Positions 7,483 to 8,839 of a DNA stretch of 8,839 bases are shown piece after piece (within the stretch, counting starts at the first letter, position 1; every line of letters starts with the position of its first letter). This DNA is from an uncultured Bacteroidota bacterium. Lineage in GTDB: Bacteria > Bacteroidota > Bacteroidia > B-17B0 > Aurantibacillaceae. The translations under genes and the position numbers were made by a program. Below the pieces are notes generated by a model. It saw only the letters and a list, made by a program, of their open reading frames with translations, ran no database searches and had not been told where the DNA came from. Where the stretch lies: positions 1 through 8,839 of the forward strand of contig CALMNJ010000311.1 of assembly GCA_937868675.1 (NCBI GenBank). The letters are read 5' to 3'.

Positions 7483-7500
7483 TCGGGTTAAAAATCCCGA
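7483..7500. promoter_or_regulatory. Dyad TCGGG-N8-CCCGA over the -33 region of paralog 2
   Basis: Perfect 5-base arms flank an AT-only 8-base centre, six bases upstream of the TAAATTTG box. It occupies the place of the missing -33 element, which would suit a regulator-binding site. It could instead be a weak terminator for the gene upstream, but no T-tract follows on the minus strand. Confidence 0.35.
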
Positions 7501-7607
7501 TTCACCTGAGAATTACACAACCACCTTCACTCATGGATTTAATGTGTTCAATAACAGGCTGTCTTTTTAACAGAGGTCTGCTAAATTTTTCGGAAAAAGA
7601 ATAATGG

Positions 7608-8839
7608 TTAGTGAAGCAGCACAACAGTGCCTACTTTGGAGTGTATGTTCCCCTCAAGATCTTTGATCTTTGTTTTGAAGGTATAAATGCCTTCTTTAAG
7701 AACCTGATCTCCTTTGTTCTGAAACGTGCCATCCCAGCCCTTTGTTATGTCGCGTGTATAGTAAAGGCTGTGACCCCAGCGATCAAAAATCTCCATTTCA
7801 AACGAATTAAGATCAAAACCAAATGGCGTAACCATTGGCATGAAAACATCGTTAAGGCCATCAAAATTAGGCGAGAACGTTCCGGGATAATAAATACTGA
7901 AATCGTTTTTAACGATTATTTTTTTACTTATCGAGGCTTTGCATCCACTGTAAGAGGTTGCTTTTAAGGTTACATTATAAGTGCCAGCACCGGGGAAAAC
8001 AACCGATGGGTTCACTTCTGTACGCGTTCCAATGCCCTCAATAATCCATTGATAACGGTTGTTACCAAGTATTTCGCTAAGATTCCTGAACTCAACTTCC
8101 GGAGCGCTTATTGTAATTTCCGATGGTTCAAAAATGAAATCTGCTTTAGGCTGCTCACTCACTAAAACAGGCAATGTAAGTTGCGTTTGGGTGTGACAAC
8201 TACCCAAAGAGTAATTAAAAACCACGCTATATGAGCCTGCAGAAGTATACGTGTGAACCAAACTGAGGCCGGGTAGCTTATCGGTGCCATCACCCAATAC
8301 CCATTCGCCGCTTCCTCCGCTTCCGTTGGATGTAAAAAGAACTTCGGCGGGGACACAAGAACCGCCCGCAGCAGAGGTGATGCTTATTTCTGGCGTTTTG
8401 TCAACCCAGATACTTGTTGTTTTTGTGTCAGGGCACAAGGTTTGAGTTGGGGACGAAAAAGTATTGTAAGTGATAACATTGTATCCAATGTTTACCGCGC
8501 CCGGATTAAACATGCTGCCCGTTGTTGAACTGTTGATTGTCCAGTTTCCACCTCCGTTGCGCGAAATACTGTAAAGATTAATCGGAGCATCGTTACTGCA
8601 ATAACGAAGATTTTCTTTCACAAACTCTGCCGAAACAAACTTCTCAACCGAAATGGTGGATTGCTGAAATGCCACGCAGGGGCCCTGGGTAACACTGTAA
8701 CTTATAATGTTGTTCCCTATAATACCATAGGCAGGGGTAAAGAAACCAGAAGGAGAGACGGCATCATTATTTATACCTGAAAAAACACCACCACTTGGAA
8801 AAACCTGTATTTTCATACCTAAACTCTTATCGCAGAACG
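7608..8839 (-). CDS. C-terminal part of a large T9SS-type secreted protein (paralog 1, N-terminus outside window)
   Basis: The frame is open from the window edge to TAA at 7610-7608, 409 complete codons. A methionine at 8816 is internal: the seven preceding residues (FCDKSLG) align with the start of a module in the paralogs, so the true start lies beyond the window. The visible part contains one first-kind module (SGGVFSGINN...GPCVAF, ending VEKFV), one second-kind module led by C80 with W-x-I...MFNPG...LCPD, a PKD-like domain (C161; EWVLGDGTDKLPG), a second PKD-like domain (ADFIFEPSE to C299) and the CHU_C domain (313-409). It aligns end to end with residues about 873-1288 of the complete paralog downstream. 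It should be a type IX secretion substrate displayed or released at the cell surface; its ligand is unknown. 171 bases separate it from the next gene. Confidence 0.94.
   Translation of the reverse strand, partial: FCDKSLGMKIQVFPSGGVFSGINNDAVSPSGFFTPAYGIIGNNIISYSVTQGPCVAFQQSTISVEKFVSAEFVKENLRYCSNDAPINLYSISRNGGGNWTINSSTTGSMFNPGAVNIGYNVITYNTFSSPTQTLCPDTKTTSIWVDKTPEISITSAAGGSCVPAEVLFTSNGSGGSGEWVLGDGTDKLPGLSLVHTYTSAGSYSVVFNYSLGSCHTQTQLTLPVLVSEQPKADFIFEPSEITISAPEVEFRNLSEILGNNRYQWIIEGIGTRTEVNPSVVFPGAGTYNVTLKATSYSGCKASISKKIIVKNDFSIYYPGTFSPNFDGLNDVFMPMVTPFGFDLNSFEMEIFDRWGHSLYYTRDITKGWDGTFQNKGDQVLKEGIYTFKTKIKDLEGNIHSKVGTVVLLH
7611..7901 (-). other. CHU_C / gliding motility-associated C-terminal sorting domain of paralog 1
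   Basis: The last 97 residues show FSIYYPGTFSPNFDGLND, FEMEIFDRWGHSLYYTRD, KGWDGT, then EGIYTFKTKIKD and a final GTVVLL strand. It matches the domain of the downstream paralog at most positions and marks the protein as a type IX secretion substrate with a type B signal. Confidence 0.92.

Noticed and set aside
7611..7967. Plus-strand open frame of 118 codons opposite the CHU_C domain of paralog 1
   Set aside because: It is exactly antisense to a strongly conserved domain, and its product resembles no family.
8814..8816. ATG at 8816 as the start of a 402-residue gene
   Set aside because: The frame continues upstream to the window edge with residues that match the module start in the paralogs, and no signal peptide follows this methionine.

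Overview
The window reads as a piece of a Bacteroidota (Bacteroidetes) chromosome. Every supported gene lies on the minus strand, so transcription runs from high to low coordinates. Three lines of evidence point to this phylum. The large proteins end in the 'gliding motility-associated' C-terminal domain (CHU_C, type B sorting signal of the type IX secretion system). They carry GEVED, Ig-like and PKD-like domains typical of its surface proteins. The intergenic regions contain matches to the Bacteroidota -7 promoter box TAnnTTTG and no clear Shine-Dalgarno sequences. No more precise taxonomic placement is justified.

Layout in transcription order: (1) 8839-7608, the last 409 residues of a large secreted repeat protein whose start lies outside the window. 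(2) 7607-7437, a 171-base spacer with a candidate promoter and two dyads. (3) 7436-3570, a complete 1288-residue paralog with signal peptide, GEVED domain, two Ig-like modules, eight alternating ~80-residue modules, two PKD-like domains and the CHU_C sorting domain. (4) 3569-3418, a 152-base spacer with a weak terminator-like hairpin, another dyad and a candidate promoter. (5) 3417-3010, a small secreted protein of unknown function. (6) 3013-1, a third paralog, open for 1004 codons to the window edge, which overlaps the small gene by 4 bases and starts with TTG. No single ATG-initiated frame marks this last gene; I read it codon by codon on the minus strand and found no stop and no frameshift.

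The three large genes are position-by-position paralogs: cysteines and module borders of the two whose N-termini are visible stay within a few residues of each other over 1000 residues, and the C-terminal halves of the two whose C-termini are visible match equally well. This looks like tandem duplication of a gene that already had its full repeat architecture. By family knowledge the products should be exported by Sec, passed through the type IX system and displayed or released at the cell surface, plausibly as adhesins or matrix proteins. No ligand or enzymatic role can be read from the sequence.

The most interesting points are the different upstream arrangements of near-identical paralogs (own promoter with hairpin leader versus coupling to a small secreted protein), the use of TTG starts in both paralogs whose 5' end is visible, and the highly regular two-cysteine module array. 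I saw no RNA gene, insertion sequence, CRISPR array or phage gene.
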